A stretch of DNA of 64,000 nucleotides, from the NCBI RefSeq assembly GCF_011303755.1, contig NZ_CP049885.1:912001-976000 (forward strand), in the 5' to 3' direction. The stretch's first letter is position 1, and every line of letters begins with the position of its first letter. Under the pieces are notes generated by a model that saw only the letters and a list, made by a program, of their open reading frames with translations, was not told the DNA's origin and made no database searches. This DNA is from Acidovorax sp. HDW3. GTDB lineage: Bacteria > Pseudomonadota > Gammaproteobacteria > Burkholderiales > Burkholderiaceae_C. Shown in pieces: positions 1 through 7,215 of the stretch. A program made the translations under genes and the position numbers.

Positions 1-194
1 AGCTGCGCCAGGGCCCAGTCGGCGCCGGCTTGCACACTGGCGGGCGCGGGCGCCGCGCTGCCGTCGTGGCCGGGCAGGTCGGGCGCCAGCACCTGCCAGC
101 CGCGCGCGGCCAGGGCGGCGGCGGGCCGCGCCCAGACGCTGTGGTCGCAGGCAACGCCGTGGATGAAAAGCGCGCAGCGCGCTGGACTGGCCAT
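1..194 (-). CDS. alpha/beta hydrolase, N-terminal part (runs off window)
   Basis: Minus-strand reading frame starting with ATG at 194 and still open at the window edge, about 64 residues visible. The peptide begins MASPARCALFIHGVACDHSVW and continues with LAPDLPGHDGS. The FIHG...W block is the oxyanion-hole strand and the DLPGHDGS block the following loop typical of alpha/beta hydrolases. An AGGAG ribosome site lies about 7 bases upstream. The catalytic Ser, Asp and His lie outside the window, so substrate cannot be judged. It is divergent from the CBS gene. Confidence 0.7.
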   Translation of the reverse strand, partial: MASPARCALFIHGVACDHSVWARPAAALAARGWQVLAPDLPGHDGSAAPAPASVQAGADWALAQ

Positions 195-290
195 AAATCG
201 CTTCTCCTATTGCGGGGGTGCGGCGATTGTGCTGCGCGATGGGCTATATTTGCCCGAGCATTTTCACCTGGGCCCCGCGCCATTCCTGCC

Positions 291-776
291 ATGAAAGTCA
301 GCGACATCCTGCGCCTCAAAGGCAACACCTTGTTCACCGTGACCCCGGACGCGCCGCTGGCGCAGGCGGTGCAGACCATGGCCGAGAAAGACATCGGCTC
401 GCTGGTGGTGATGGAATACGGCGACCTGGTCGGGATGCTTACCTTCCGCGAAATCAACCTGGTGCTGGCGGCCAACGGCGGCAGCATCGGCGAGCGCCTG
501 GTGCGCAGTGCCATGGACGACGCCCCCATCACCTGCACCCTGGAGACCGACATGGACGAGGTGCGGCGCATGATGCTTGGCTGCCACGCGCGCTACATGC
601 CGGTGATGGACAAGCGCATGTTGATGGGCGTGGTCAGCTTCTACGACGTGGCCAAGGCCGTGGTCGATAGCCAGAACTTCGAGAACAAGCTGCTCAAGGC
701 CTACATCCGCGACTGGCCGCAACAGGAAGCCAGCCAGGCCAGCCAGGCCAGCCAGGCCAGCCAGGCCAGCTCGTGA
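291..776 (+). CDS. CBS-domain pair protein
   Basis: A 161-residue protein beginning MKVSDILRLKG. It holds two CBS motifs (about residues 8-60 and 75-135) and little else. CBS pairs usually bind adenosine nucleotides and act as energy or redox sensors; stand-alone pairs like this have no assigned reaction. I chose ATG 291, because the frame upstream of it reads like non-coding sequence. The C-terminus is a low-complexity run of Ser-Gln-Ala triplets from a 9-base tandem repeat (about 733-768), so tail length may vary between strains. The stop is followed by a strong palindromic repeat that may end transcription. Confidence 0.85.
   Translation: MKVSDILRLKGNTLFTVTPDAPLAQAVQTMAEKDIGSLVVMEYGDLVGMLTFREINLVLAANGGSIGERLVRSAMDDAPITCTLETDMDEVRRMMLGCHARYMPVMDKRMLMGVVSFYDVAKAVVDSQNFENKLLKAYIRDWPQQEASQASQASQASQASS
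733..769 (+). repeat. 9-bp tandem repeat (AGCCAGGCC) in CBS gene tail
   Basis: Four to five head-to-tail copies of the 9-mer AGCCAGGCC encode repeated Ser-Gln-Ala at the C-terminus of the CBS protein. The copies are essentially identical at the DNA level. This suggests recent slippage expansion rather than selection on the protein. Unit length is a multiple of three, so copy changes keep the frame. Confidence 0.85.
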
Positions 777-799
777 CGCCCCAGTTTTGAGTAAAAAAC

Positions 800-841
800 G
801 CTGCCAGCGCTTATCTATCAAGCGCTGGCAGCTATTTTTTT
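800..841. repeat. Comamonadaceae-type palindromic repeat, terminator-like
   Basis: Perfect 13-bp inverted repeat GCTGCCAGCGCTT (800-812) and AAGCGCTGGCAGC (820-832) around a 7-base loop, followed by TATTTTTTTGATAG. It is one copy of a family scattered through this window. The GC-rich hairpin plus T-run makes it a likely rho-independent terminator after the CBS gene. Confidence 0.8.
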
Positions 842-862
842 GATAGTAAAGAAACCTCCCCC

Positions 863-1960
863 ATGAGCGGCAACACCCTCGGCACCCTGTTTTGCGTCAC
901 CAACTTTGGCGAGTCCCACGGCCCGGCGATCGGCTGCGTCATCGACGGCTGCCCGCCGGGCATGGCCCTGTCCGAGGCCGACATCCAGCACGACCTGGAC
1001 CGGCGCCGCCCCGGCACCAGCCGCCACGTAACGCAGAGGAGCGAGCCCGACGCGGTCGAAATCCTCTCGGGCGTGTACGAAGGCCGCACCACGGGCGCGC
1101 CGATTGCGCTCTTGATCCGCAACCAGGACCAGCGCAGCAAGGACTACGGCGAGATCGCGCAGCAGTTTCGCCCCGGCCACGCCGATTACGCCTACTGGCA
1201 CAAATACGGCATCCGCGATCCGCGCGGTGGCGGGCGCTCCTCGGCACGCCTGACGGCGCCCACCGTCGCCGCCGGCGCCGTGGCCAAGAAATGGCTGCGC
1301 GAGAAATACGGCACTGAGTTTCGTGCCTGCATGACGCAGCTCGGCGAGCTGCCCATCGCTTTTGAGGACTGGGCGCATGTGCCGCACAACCCGTTCTTCG
1401 CCCCGGTGGCCGACGTGCAGCGCTACGAGGATTACATGGATGCCCTGCGCAAGGCGCACGACTCGTGCGGCGCGCGCCTGCGGGTGCAGGCCACGGGCGT
1501 GCCCGTGGGCCTGGGCGAGCCGCTGTACGACCGGCTCGACGCAGCAATAGCCCACGCCATGATGGGCCTGAACGCCGTCAAGGGCGTGGAGATTGGCGCT
1601 GGCTTTGCCAGCGCCGCGCAGCGCGGCACGGTGCACGGCGACGCGCTCACGCCCGAGGGCTTTGCCAGCAACCACGCCGGCGGCATCCTGGGCGGCATCA
1701 GCACCGGGCAGGACATCGAGGTCAGCATTGCCATCAAGCCCACCAGCTCCATCCTGAGCCCGCGCGACTCGATCGACATCCACGGCCAGCCGGTGCAAGT
1801 CGTCACCAAGGGCCGGCACGACCCCTGCGTCGGCATCCGCGCCGCACCGATTGCCGAGGCGCTGCTGGCGCTGGTGGTGATGGACCACGCGCTGCGCCAG
1901 CGCGCGCAGTGCGCTGATGTGCACCAAGCCGTGGGCCCGATCGCGGCCGCCCGGCCATGA
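863..1960 (+). CDS. aroC: chorismate synthase
   Basis: A 365-residue protein catalysing the last common step of aromatic amino acid synthesis: 5-enolpyruvylshikimate-3-phosphate to chorismate, using reduced FMN without net redox change. The family signature GESHG is at residues 16-20. The second conserved block, [13 protein letters not shown], is near residue 125, and the C-terminal R.DPC.GIRA..I.EA block is intact. Length matches bacterial AroC (about 350-365). Start at ATG 863 is just after the palindromic repeat. The stop overlaps the next start as ATGA at 1957-1960, implying translational coupling with the nucleotidase gene. Confidence 0.97.
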   Translation: MSGNTLGTLFCVTNFGESHGPAIGCVIDGCPPGMALSEADIQHDLDRRRPGTSRHVTQRSEPDAVEILSGVYEGRTTGAPIALLIRNQDQRSKDYGEIAQQFRPGHADYAYWHKYGIRDPRGGGRSSARLTAPTVAAGAVAKKWLREKYGTEFRACMTQLGELPIAFEDWAHVPHNPFFAPVADVQRYEDYMDALRKAHDSCGARLRVQATGVPVGLGEPLYDRLDAAIAHAMMGLNAVKGVEIGAGFASAAQRGTVHGDALTPEGFASNHAGGILGGISTGQDIEVSIAIKPTSSILSPRDSIDIHGQPVQVVTKGRHDPCVGIRAAPIAEALLALVVMDHALRQRAQCADVHQAVGPIAAARP

Positions 1961-3711
1961 GGCGTCAGCGCGCACACGCTGCCGCCCTGGCCCTGGCGGC
2001 GGCGCTCCTGGCCGGCTGCAGCAGCACACCGGCGCCGGTGATGGACATCGCCCTGATCGGCTTCAACGACTTTCACGGCAACCTGGAGCCGCCGCGCCTG
2101 GCCGTGCCGGTGCCGACCGAGGGCGGCACGGTGCAGGTGCCCGCAGGCGGCGCCGCCTACTTTGCCAGCGCCATTGCCAGCCTGAAGGCGCAGCACCCGC
2201 ACCATGCGCTGGTGTCGGCGGGCGATATGGTCAGCGCCTCGCCGCTGGTGTCGGCGCTGTTTCTCGACGAACCCACGGTGGAAGCCTTCAACACCATGGG
2301 GGTGGACTTTCACGCCGCTGGCAACCATGAATTTGACAAGGGCTGGCGCGAGCTGCTGCGCCTGCAGCACGGCGGCTGCGAGAAAAACACCGTGCGCGAG
2401 CCCTGCCAGCTGAGCCAGCCGTTTGCCGGCGCCAACTTTCCCATCCTCACCGCCAACACCCTGCGCGCCGACGGCGGCACGCTGCTGCCGGCCATCGGCC
2501 TCAAGCGCTTTACGGACAACGGCCACACCATCACCGTCGGCTTCATCGGCCTGACGCTGCGCGCCACGCCCACCATGGTGGCGCCCACCGGCGTCGCCGG
2601 CCTGCACTTTGCCGACGAGGCGGAGACTGCCAACGCCCTGATCCCGGCGCTGCGCGCGCAGGGCGCGGACGTCATCGTCGTCGTGCTGCACGAGGGCGGG
2701 CGCACCGATGCGCCGGTAACCGCACCCGGCTGCCAGGGCCTGAGCGGCGACATCGTGCCCATCCTGGAGCGGCTCGACCCGGCGGTGGACGTGGTGGTCT
2801 CGGGCCACACGCACCAGGCCTATGTGTGCGACTACGGCCAGGTCAACCCCCAGCGCCCGTTCTTGCTCACCAGCGCCGGCCTGTACGGCACTTTGTTGAC
2901 CGAGATCCGCCTGGCGGTCGCTACCGACACGCGCCGCGTGCAGCGCAAGAGTGCGCGCCAGGTCATCGTCCAGGGCGAGCCCTTTACCGGCGCCCAGGGC
3001 CGGGTCGAGCTGCAGCCGAACTGGCCGGTGTTTGCCCCGGATGCCCGCGTGGCGCAGCTGGTGGCGCGCTACCGCGAGGCGGCCGTGCCCCTGGCGCAGC
3101 GCCCCGTGGGCCAGGCCAGCGGCGCCTTTTTGCGCCAGCGCCAGCCCTCGGGCGAATCGGTGCTGGGCAACCTGATTGCCGACGCCCAGCTGGCGGCCAC
3201 GCGCGCGCCCGAACGCGGTGGCGCGCAGATTTCGTTCATGCACCCCGGTGGCATACGTGCCGACCTGGTGCCCGACGCCCAGGGCCTGGTGCGCTACGGC
3301 CAGCTGTTTGCCGTCCAGCCGTTTGGCAACAGCCTGGTGGTGCGCAGCTTCAGCGGCGCGCAGCTGCAGGCGCTGCTGGAGCAGCAGTTTCACAGCGGCA
3401 GCAACAGCGTGCAAAACCCGCGCGTGCTGTCGGTGTCCGACGGCTTTGGCTACCGCTACGACCTGTCGCAGCCGCCGGGCCAGCGGGTGAGTGCTTTGAC
3501 CTTGCAGGGCCGCCCGATTGCGCCGCAGGAGCGGCTGCGCGTGGCCATCAGCAGCTATCTGGCGGCGGGGGGCGACAATTTCACGGTTTTCCAGCAGGGC
3601 CAGGATGACGTGGGCGGCGGCCAGGACCTGGATGTGTTCGAGGACTACTTGCGCACATACAGCCCGGTGGCGCCGCCGCGCGCTGACCGTATCACCCGCA
3701 TCGCGCCGTGA
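1957..3711 (+). CDS. lipoprotein 5'-nucleotidase / metallophosphatase
   Basis: A 584-residue protein with a lipoprotein signal: a basic start (MRRQRAH), a hydrophobic stretch and lipobox LLAGC with Cys21. It is probably anchored in the periplasmic leaflet or outer membrane. The N-terminal calcineurin-like domain has the metal ligands FNDFHGNL (about 37), GNHEFD and GHTHQ. The C-terminal half carries the 5'-nucleotidase substrate domain (motifs GN.I.D.Q and MHPGGIR.DL). This architecture matches UshA/YfkN-type enzymes hydrolysing nucleotides or 2',3'-cyclic nucleotides; the exact substrate is not readable. It overlaps aroC by four bases and ends just before a palindromic repeat. Confidence 0.9.
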   Translation: MRRQRAHAAALALAAALLAGCSSTPAPVMDIALIGFNDFHGNLEPPRLAVPVPTEGGTVQVPAGGAAYFASAIASLKAQHPHHALVSAGDMVSASPLVSALFLDEPTVEAFNTMGVDFHAAGNHEFDKGWRELLRLQHGGCEKNTVREPCQLSQPFAGANFPILTANTLRADGGTLLPAIGLKRFTDNGHTITVGFIGLTLRATPTMVAPTGVAGLHFADEAETANALIPALRAQGADVIVVVLHEGGRTDAPVTAPGCQGLSGDIVPILERLDPAVDVVVSGHTHQAYVCDYGQVNPQRPFLLTSAGLYGTLLTEIRLAVATDTRRVQRKSARQVIVQGEPFTGAQGRVELQPNWPVFAPDARVAQLVARYREAAVPLAQRPVGQASGAFLRQRQPSGESVLGNLIADAQLAATRAPERGGAQISFMHPGGIRADLVPDAQGLVRYGQLFAVQPFGNSLVVRSFSGAQLQALLEQQFHSGSNSVQNPRVLSVSDGFGYRYDLSQPPGQRVSALTLQGRPIAPQERLRVAISSYLAAGGDNFTVFQQGQDDVGGGQDLDVFEDYLRTYSPVAPPRADRITRIAP

Positions 3712-3721
3712 TGGGCATAAA

Positions 3722-3775
3722 AAAAGCCGCTAGCGCTTGATGAACAAGCGCCAGCAGCTATTATTTTGATAGTGA
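3722..3775. repeat. palindromic repeat between convergent genes
   Basis: Imperfect inverted repeat GCTAGCGCTTG (3729-3739) and CAAGCGCCAGC (3745-3755) followed by AGCTATTATTTTGATAG. It is the same family as the copies at 800 and 57524. It lies between the nucleotidase (plus) and nrdR (minus), with A-runs before and T-runs after, so it could act as a bidirectional terminator. Confidence 0.8.
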
Positions 3776-3784
3776 TTCAGGGAC

Positions 3785-4231
3785 TCAGCGCACTTCGTCG
3801 ATCACGGTTTTGAACTCGTCGATGTCCTCGAAGCTGCGGTACACGCTGGCAAAGCGCACGTAGGCAACCTTGTCGAGCTTTTTGAGCTCGCGCATCACCA
3901 GCTCGCCCAGCAGGCTCGAAAGCACCTCGCGCTGGCCGAGGTTGAGCAGCTTTTCCTCGATGCGCTCAAGGGCGGAGTCGACCTGCGTCGTGCTCACCGG
4001 GCGCTTGCGCAGGGCAATGGCGAACGAGCCCTGCAGCTTGCGCCGGTCGTACTCAATGCGCCGTCCGTCTTTCTTGACGATGGCCGGAAAACTCACGTCC
4101 GGCCGTTCGTAGGTCGTAAAGCGCTTGGCGCAGCTGCCGCACTGGCGGCGCCGGCGCACGAAATCCCCATCCTCGGCCACGCGGGTTTCAACGACTTGCG
4201 TCTCCTGGTGGCCGCAGAACGGGCATTTCAT
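3785..4231 (-). CDS. nrdR: transcriptional repressor NrdR
   Basis: A 148-residue protein of the NrdR family, which represses ribonucleotide reductase genes in response to bound ATP/dATP. The N-terminal zinc ribbon has Cys3-Cys6 and Cys31-Cys34 with the arginine-rich stretch RRRRQCGSC. The ATP-cone domain follows (about residues 48-138: VKKDGRR.E.YDR.KL). Length is typical. It sits immediately downstream of glyA on the same strand (16-base gap), a pairing known in proteobacteria, so it is probably co-transcribed with glyA. No ribonucleotide reductase gene is in the window. Confidence 0.96.
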   Translation of the reverse strand: MKCPFCGHQETQVVETRVAEDGDFVRRRRQCGSCAKRFTTYERPDVSFPAIVKKDGRRIEYDRRKLQGSFAIALRKRPVSTTQVDSALERIEEKLLNLGQREVLSSLLGELVMRELKKLDKVAYVRFASVYRSFEDIDEFKTVIDEVR

Positions 4232-4246
4232 CGTGCCGCCCTGGCT

Positions 4247-5491
4247 TTAGCGGTAGACCGGGAAGCGGCTGGTGAGCGCGTGCACCTTGGCGCGCACGGC
4301 GGCGATGTTGGCCTCGTCACGCGGGTTGTCGAGCACGTCGGCAATCAGGTGGGCCGTGGCGCGGGCTTCTTCTTCCTTGAAGCCGCGCGTGGTCATGGCC
4401 GGGGTGCCAATGCGCACGCCGCTGGTGACCATGGGCTTTTCCGGGTCGTTGGGGATGGCGTTCTTGTTGATCGTCATGTGCGCCTGGCCCAGCACGGCCT
4501 CGGCTTCCTTGCCGGTGATGCCCTTGGCGCGCAGATCGACCAGCATGACGTGGCTTTCAGTGCGGCCGCTGACGATGCGCAGGCCGCGCTCGGTCAGCGT
4601 CTGGGCAATGATCTGCGCGTTCTTGGCCACCTGTTGCTGGTACTGCTTGAACTCGGGCGAGAGTGCCTCCTTGAAGGCCACGGCCTTGGCCGCGATCACG
4701 TGCATCAGCGGGCCGCCCTGCAGGCCGGGGAAGATGGCGCTGTTGATGGCTTTTTCGTGCTCGGCCTTCATCAGAATGAAGCCGCCGCGCGGGCCGCGCA
4801 GGCTCTTGTGCGTGGTGCTGGTGACCACGTCGGCGTGCGGCACCGGGTTGGGGTACACGCCAGCGGCAATCAAGCCTGCGTAGTGGGCCATGTCCACCAT
4901 GAAGATGGCGCCCACTTCTTTGGCGATTTTGGCAAAGCGCGCAAAGTCGATGTGCAGCGCGTAGGCCGAGGCGCCGGCGACGATGAGCTTGGGGCGGTGC
5001 TCGCGCGCCTTGGCTTCCATGGCCTCGTAGTCGATTTCTTCTTTCTCGTTCAAGCCGTAGGACACGACGTTGAACCACTTGCCCGACATGTTCAGCGCCA
5101 TGCCGTGGGTCAGGTGCCCGCCTTCGGCCAGGCTCATGCCCATGATGGTGTCGCCGGGCTTGAGGAAGGCCAGGAACACGGCCTCGTTGGCCGAGGCGCC
5201 GCAGTGCGGCTGCACGTTGGCCGCTTCAGCGCCAAAAAGCTGCTTGATGCGGTCGATGGCCAGCTGCTCGGCCACATCGACAAACTCGCAGCCGCCGTAG
5301 TAGCGCTTGCCGGGGTAGCCCTCGGCGTACTTGTTGGTCAGCTGCGTGCCCTGCGCCCACATGACGGCGGGGGAGGCGTAGTTCTCGCTGGCGATCAGCT
5401 CGATGTGCTCTTCCTGGCGCTGGTTTTCGGCTTGGATGGCGGCAAACAGCTCGGGATCGGCTTGTTCGACAAGAATATTGCGTTGGTACAT
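4247..5491 (-). CDS. glyA: serine hydroxymethyltransferase
   Basis: A 414-residue PLP enzyme converting serine and tetrahydrofolate to glycine and 5,10-methylene-THF. Start [10 protein letters not shown] at 5491 has an AAGGA ribosome site 6 bases upstream. The longer open frame upstream overlaps the riboswitch and is not coding. Visible motifs are IASENYAS, the [12 protein letters not shown] block and the PLP-lysine segment [16 protein letters not shown]. Expression is predicted to depend on the ZTP riboswitch upstream. This fits its role: low one-carbon folate causes ZTP to accumulate and raises glyA expression. Confidence 0.97.
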   Translation of the reverse strand: MYQRNILVEQADPELFAAIQAENQRQEEHIELIASENYASPAVMWAQGTQLTNKYAEGYPGKRYYGGCEFVDVAEQLAIDRIKQLFGAEAANVQPHCGASANEAVFLAFLKPGDTIMGMSLAEGGHLTHGMALNMSGKWFNVVSYGLNEKEEIDYEAMEAKAREHRPKLIVAGASAYALHIDFARFAKIAKEVGAIFMVDMAHYAGLIAAGVYPNPVPHADVVTSTTHKSLRGPRGGFILMKAEHEKAINSAIFPGLQGGPLMHVIAAKAVAFKEALSPEFKQYQQQVAKNAQIIAQTLTERGLRIVSGRTESHVMLVDLRAKGITGKEAEAVLGQAHMTINKNAIPNDPEKPMVTSGVRIGTPAMTTRGFKEEEARATAHLIADVLDNPRDEANIAAVRAKVHALTSRFPVYR

Positions 5492-5512
5492 GGCAGTCCT
5501 TTGAATTGGAAT

Positions 5513-5697
5513 CCCTTGGTGGCAAGGGCTGCCCAGGCGAACGGCTCGAACACTCTGGAGCGGTCGCCCCGGGCGGTACGCTTCCCAGTGGTTTGGCAGG
5601 AAGGCCAAGTGGCTTCGCTGCTGGTTTTCCACGTCAGCGGCAGCCACCCGGTGGGGCGGCCGCGCCTATCGCCAGTCGCGTACCCTGCTAGTGTAGC
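5513..5697 (-). promoter_or_regulatory. ZTP (pfl) riboswitch upstream of glyA
   Basis: Read on the minus strand. The 5' domain contains GGGUACGCGACUGGCG (about 5670-5685), matching the conserved pfl core. The P1 strand GGUACGC (5678-5684) pairs with GCGUACC (5575-5581), which follows CCACUGGGAA. The conserved 3' loop CGCCUGGGC is at 5531-5539. A short hairpin CCCUUG/CAAGGG (5513-5528) then precedes the ribosome site, with no U-run, so control is probably at translation start. ZTP riboswitches sense the AICAR triphosphate that builds up when 10-formyl-THF is short, and glyA is a classic target. The loop closed by P1 is longer than usual. Confidence 0.88.
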
Positions 5698-5707
5698 CCA
5701 GGGGCTT

Positions 5708-6541
5708 TCACATTTCGGGGCTGGAGAGCATGGCCACCTTGTCGCTGCCCGTTGCTGGGCTGCTCGGGCCAACCGGTGCGGCCTTGGTCGCAACGATGGG
5801 CGCCGCCGGTGCTGCCAGCGGCACATTGCGCCCAGCGGCCACCTGGCGCAGGCGCTGGTGCTCGGCCAGCACCTTGGCGGCATAGCCACCGTCGTCTTCG
5901 AGGTTGGCGGCGCCGACGTAGTAGCGCAAGCCCCCTTCGAGCGAACCGGCACGGGCAATGCACTCCTTGAGCACGCTCACGCCCACGCGCAGGTTGCTCA
6001 CCGGGTCGAAGGCGGCAAAGTGGCCGCCAAAGTTCTGGTACTTGTCCTGGTGCACGCGCGTCATGACCTGCATCAGCCCCTGCGCGCCGACGGCGCTTTG
6101 GGCAAAGGGGTTGAAGCTCGACTCGATCGCCATGATCGCCAGGATCAGCGTCGGATCGAGCTTGTTGCGCTGGCCCAGGCCGTAGGCCTCGCTCACCAGC
6201 GCCGCCAGCGGCTCGGGCGCGACGCGGTATTTTTTGCTCAGCCAGTAAGCCACCTTGGCCTGCTCCTGGGGCAGGTCTTTGGGGTTGGTGGCGGTGGCGC
6301 GCTCGATGGCATCGGGCTCGACTGGGTGGTCGAGCTCGGCCACCTGGCGTGCTTGTAGCCAGCTGCGCAGTTCCTCCTCGCCGTTTTGGCGCAGGTCGGG
6401 ACGGGCGATGAGGGTCAAGGCCACAAAGGCCACAGCCAAGCCCAGCAGGGCGAAGCTGTTGTGGGTGATTTCAAGAAAACCGTCGGCCATATCGGACACG
6501 ACCTGGCGCACGGAGGCGACCATTTTTCCTGACGCTGTCAT
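5708..6541 (-). CDS. lytic transglycosylase (SLT domain), membrane anchored
   Basis: A 277-residue protein with one predicted transmembrane segment near residues 29-46 (SFALLGLAVAFVALTLI), so an inner-membrane anchor. A soluble SLT domain spans about residues 120-235. The catalytic glutamate lies in AIESSFNPFA, followed by GAQGLMQVM and the Y.....NL.VG...L block of lysozyme-like goose-type folds. It is predicted to cleave peptidoglycan between MurNAc and GlcNAc. The C-terminal 40 residues are Ala/Pro-rich and disordered. It stands alone behind a strong promoter with an unusually long leader (next entries). Confidence 0.88.
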   Translation of the reverse strand: MTASGKMVASVRQVVSDMADGFLEITHNSFALLGLAVAFVALTLIARPDLRQNGEEELRSWLQARQVAELDHPVEPDAIERATATNPKDLPQEQAKVAYWLSKKYRVAPEPLAALVSEAYGLGQRNKLDPTLILAIMAIESSFNPFAQSAVGAQGLMQVMTRVHQDKYQNFGGHFAAFDPVSNLRVGVSVLKECIARAGSLEGGLRYYVGAANLEDDGGYAAKVLAEHQRLRQVAAGRNVPLAAPAAPIVATKAAPVGPSSPATGSDKVAMLSSPEM

Positions 6542-6732
6542 AGCTTTCCTTTCTTGGGGCCTGCTGGAGCGACTGGGTGGCCCGGGTAGGGCGGCGCAGA
6601 GGAGCTGCAGGCTTCGGATTGGTACGCCATCGAGCCTGCCGGGGCGCCGTGGTGGCGCACAAAGAAGGGGCAGACTGACTTAGCCGGTGTCGGCAGCGCT
6701 GGGGTTTGTACTAGCTTGTCAAAAGCTGGCGG

Positions 6733-6762
6733 ATTCTAAAAGTCGATTTAATGCTAAGTCAA
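6733..6762 (-). promoter_or_regulatory. sigma70-type promoter for the lytic transglycosylase
   Basis: On the minus strand TTGACT (6762-6757) and TAGAAT (6738-6733) are separated by 18 bases in an AT-rich patch. Transcription would start near 6726 and give a leader of about 185 bases before the ATG at 6541. I do not recognise a known riboswitch in the leader. Confidence 0.6.
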
Positions 6763-6807
6763 TACTAAAAAATTGATGTTTAAGATCAAATTTGTATGTT
6801 AATGCTG

Positions 6808-7160
6808 TATGTGTGTCCATGTAAATCATTGTCCTTCGAGTGATGATTGTTGTTCTCAATCAAAGGCGGTGGTGTCATAAAAACAAAATGATTGGATTGC
6901 GGGCGTGCTTTCGGTACTGTTGGCTTGCCTGCACTTGCAAGGCATCTGCCGGACGAAGCCAAGCCGCTTGCACTCTGGGCGCTAAGGAGCCCGCCGCAAA
7001 GCAGGTCACGCTTTCACGGCAACCCCCTGGGGGCAATACCTTGCCCCCTGGCCGACGGGAGACACAGACGCTCTCTCCGTCGCCAATCGATGGCAAAGGC
7101 CGTTGTGCCAGCCGTCAAGCCCGGTGGTCGGCCCTGCGCCCCCACCGGGCTTTCTTATTT
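6808..7160 (+). ncRNA. candidate structured noncoding RNA of unknown class
   Basis: About 350 bases with no convincing gene. The first part is AT-rich (6720-6890). The rest is GC-rich with several clean hairpins: TTGGCTT (6920-6926) with AAGCCAA (6956-6962); GGGGGCAA (7029-7036) with TTGCCCCC (7041-7048) around loop TACC; and GACGGGAGA with TCTCTCCGTC near 7054-7084. It ends in a strong terminator (7117-7160). A possible promoter is TTGATG-16-TATGTT at about 6773-6800. I checked by eye for tmRNA, RNase P, SRP, 6S and common riboswitch cores and found none. It may be a separate small RNA or the leader of the DUF748 gene. Confidence 0.45.
7117..7160 (+). terminator. rho-independent terminator before DUF748 gene
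   Basis: Perfect 11-bp stem AAGCCCGGTGG (7117-7127) with CCACCGGGCTT (7142-7152), followed by TTTCTTATTT. It lies about 55 bases upstream of the DUF748 start. It therefore either ends an upstream small RNA or acts as an attenuator for the following gene. Confidence 0.8.
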
Positions 7161-7215
7161 ACCCTCCGTTGCACCCGTTCACAGCAGAAATCTGGTGCAA
7201 TCCCTGCATTTGCAC

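Noticed and set aside
4196-6358. Long plus-strand open frame of 720 codons opposite glyA and the transglycosylase
   Set aside because: GC-rich shadow frame; glyA, the riboswitch and the SLT gene on the minus strand explain the sequence completely.
6892-7215. N-terminal extension of the DUF748 protein to 6892
   Set aside because: It would run through the strong terminator and other hairpins, and reads as low-complexity residues before a clear membrane anchor.
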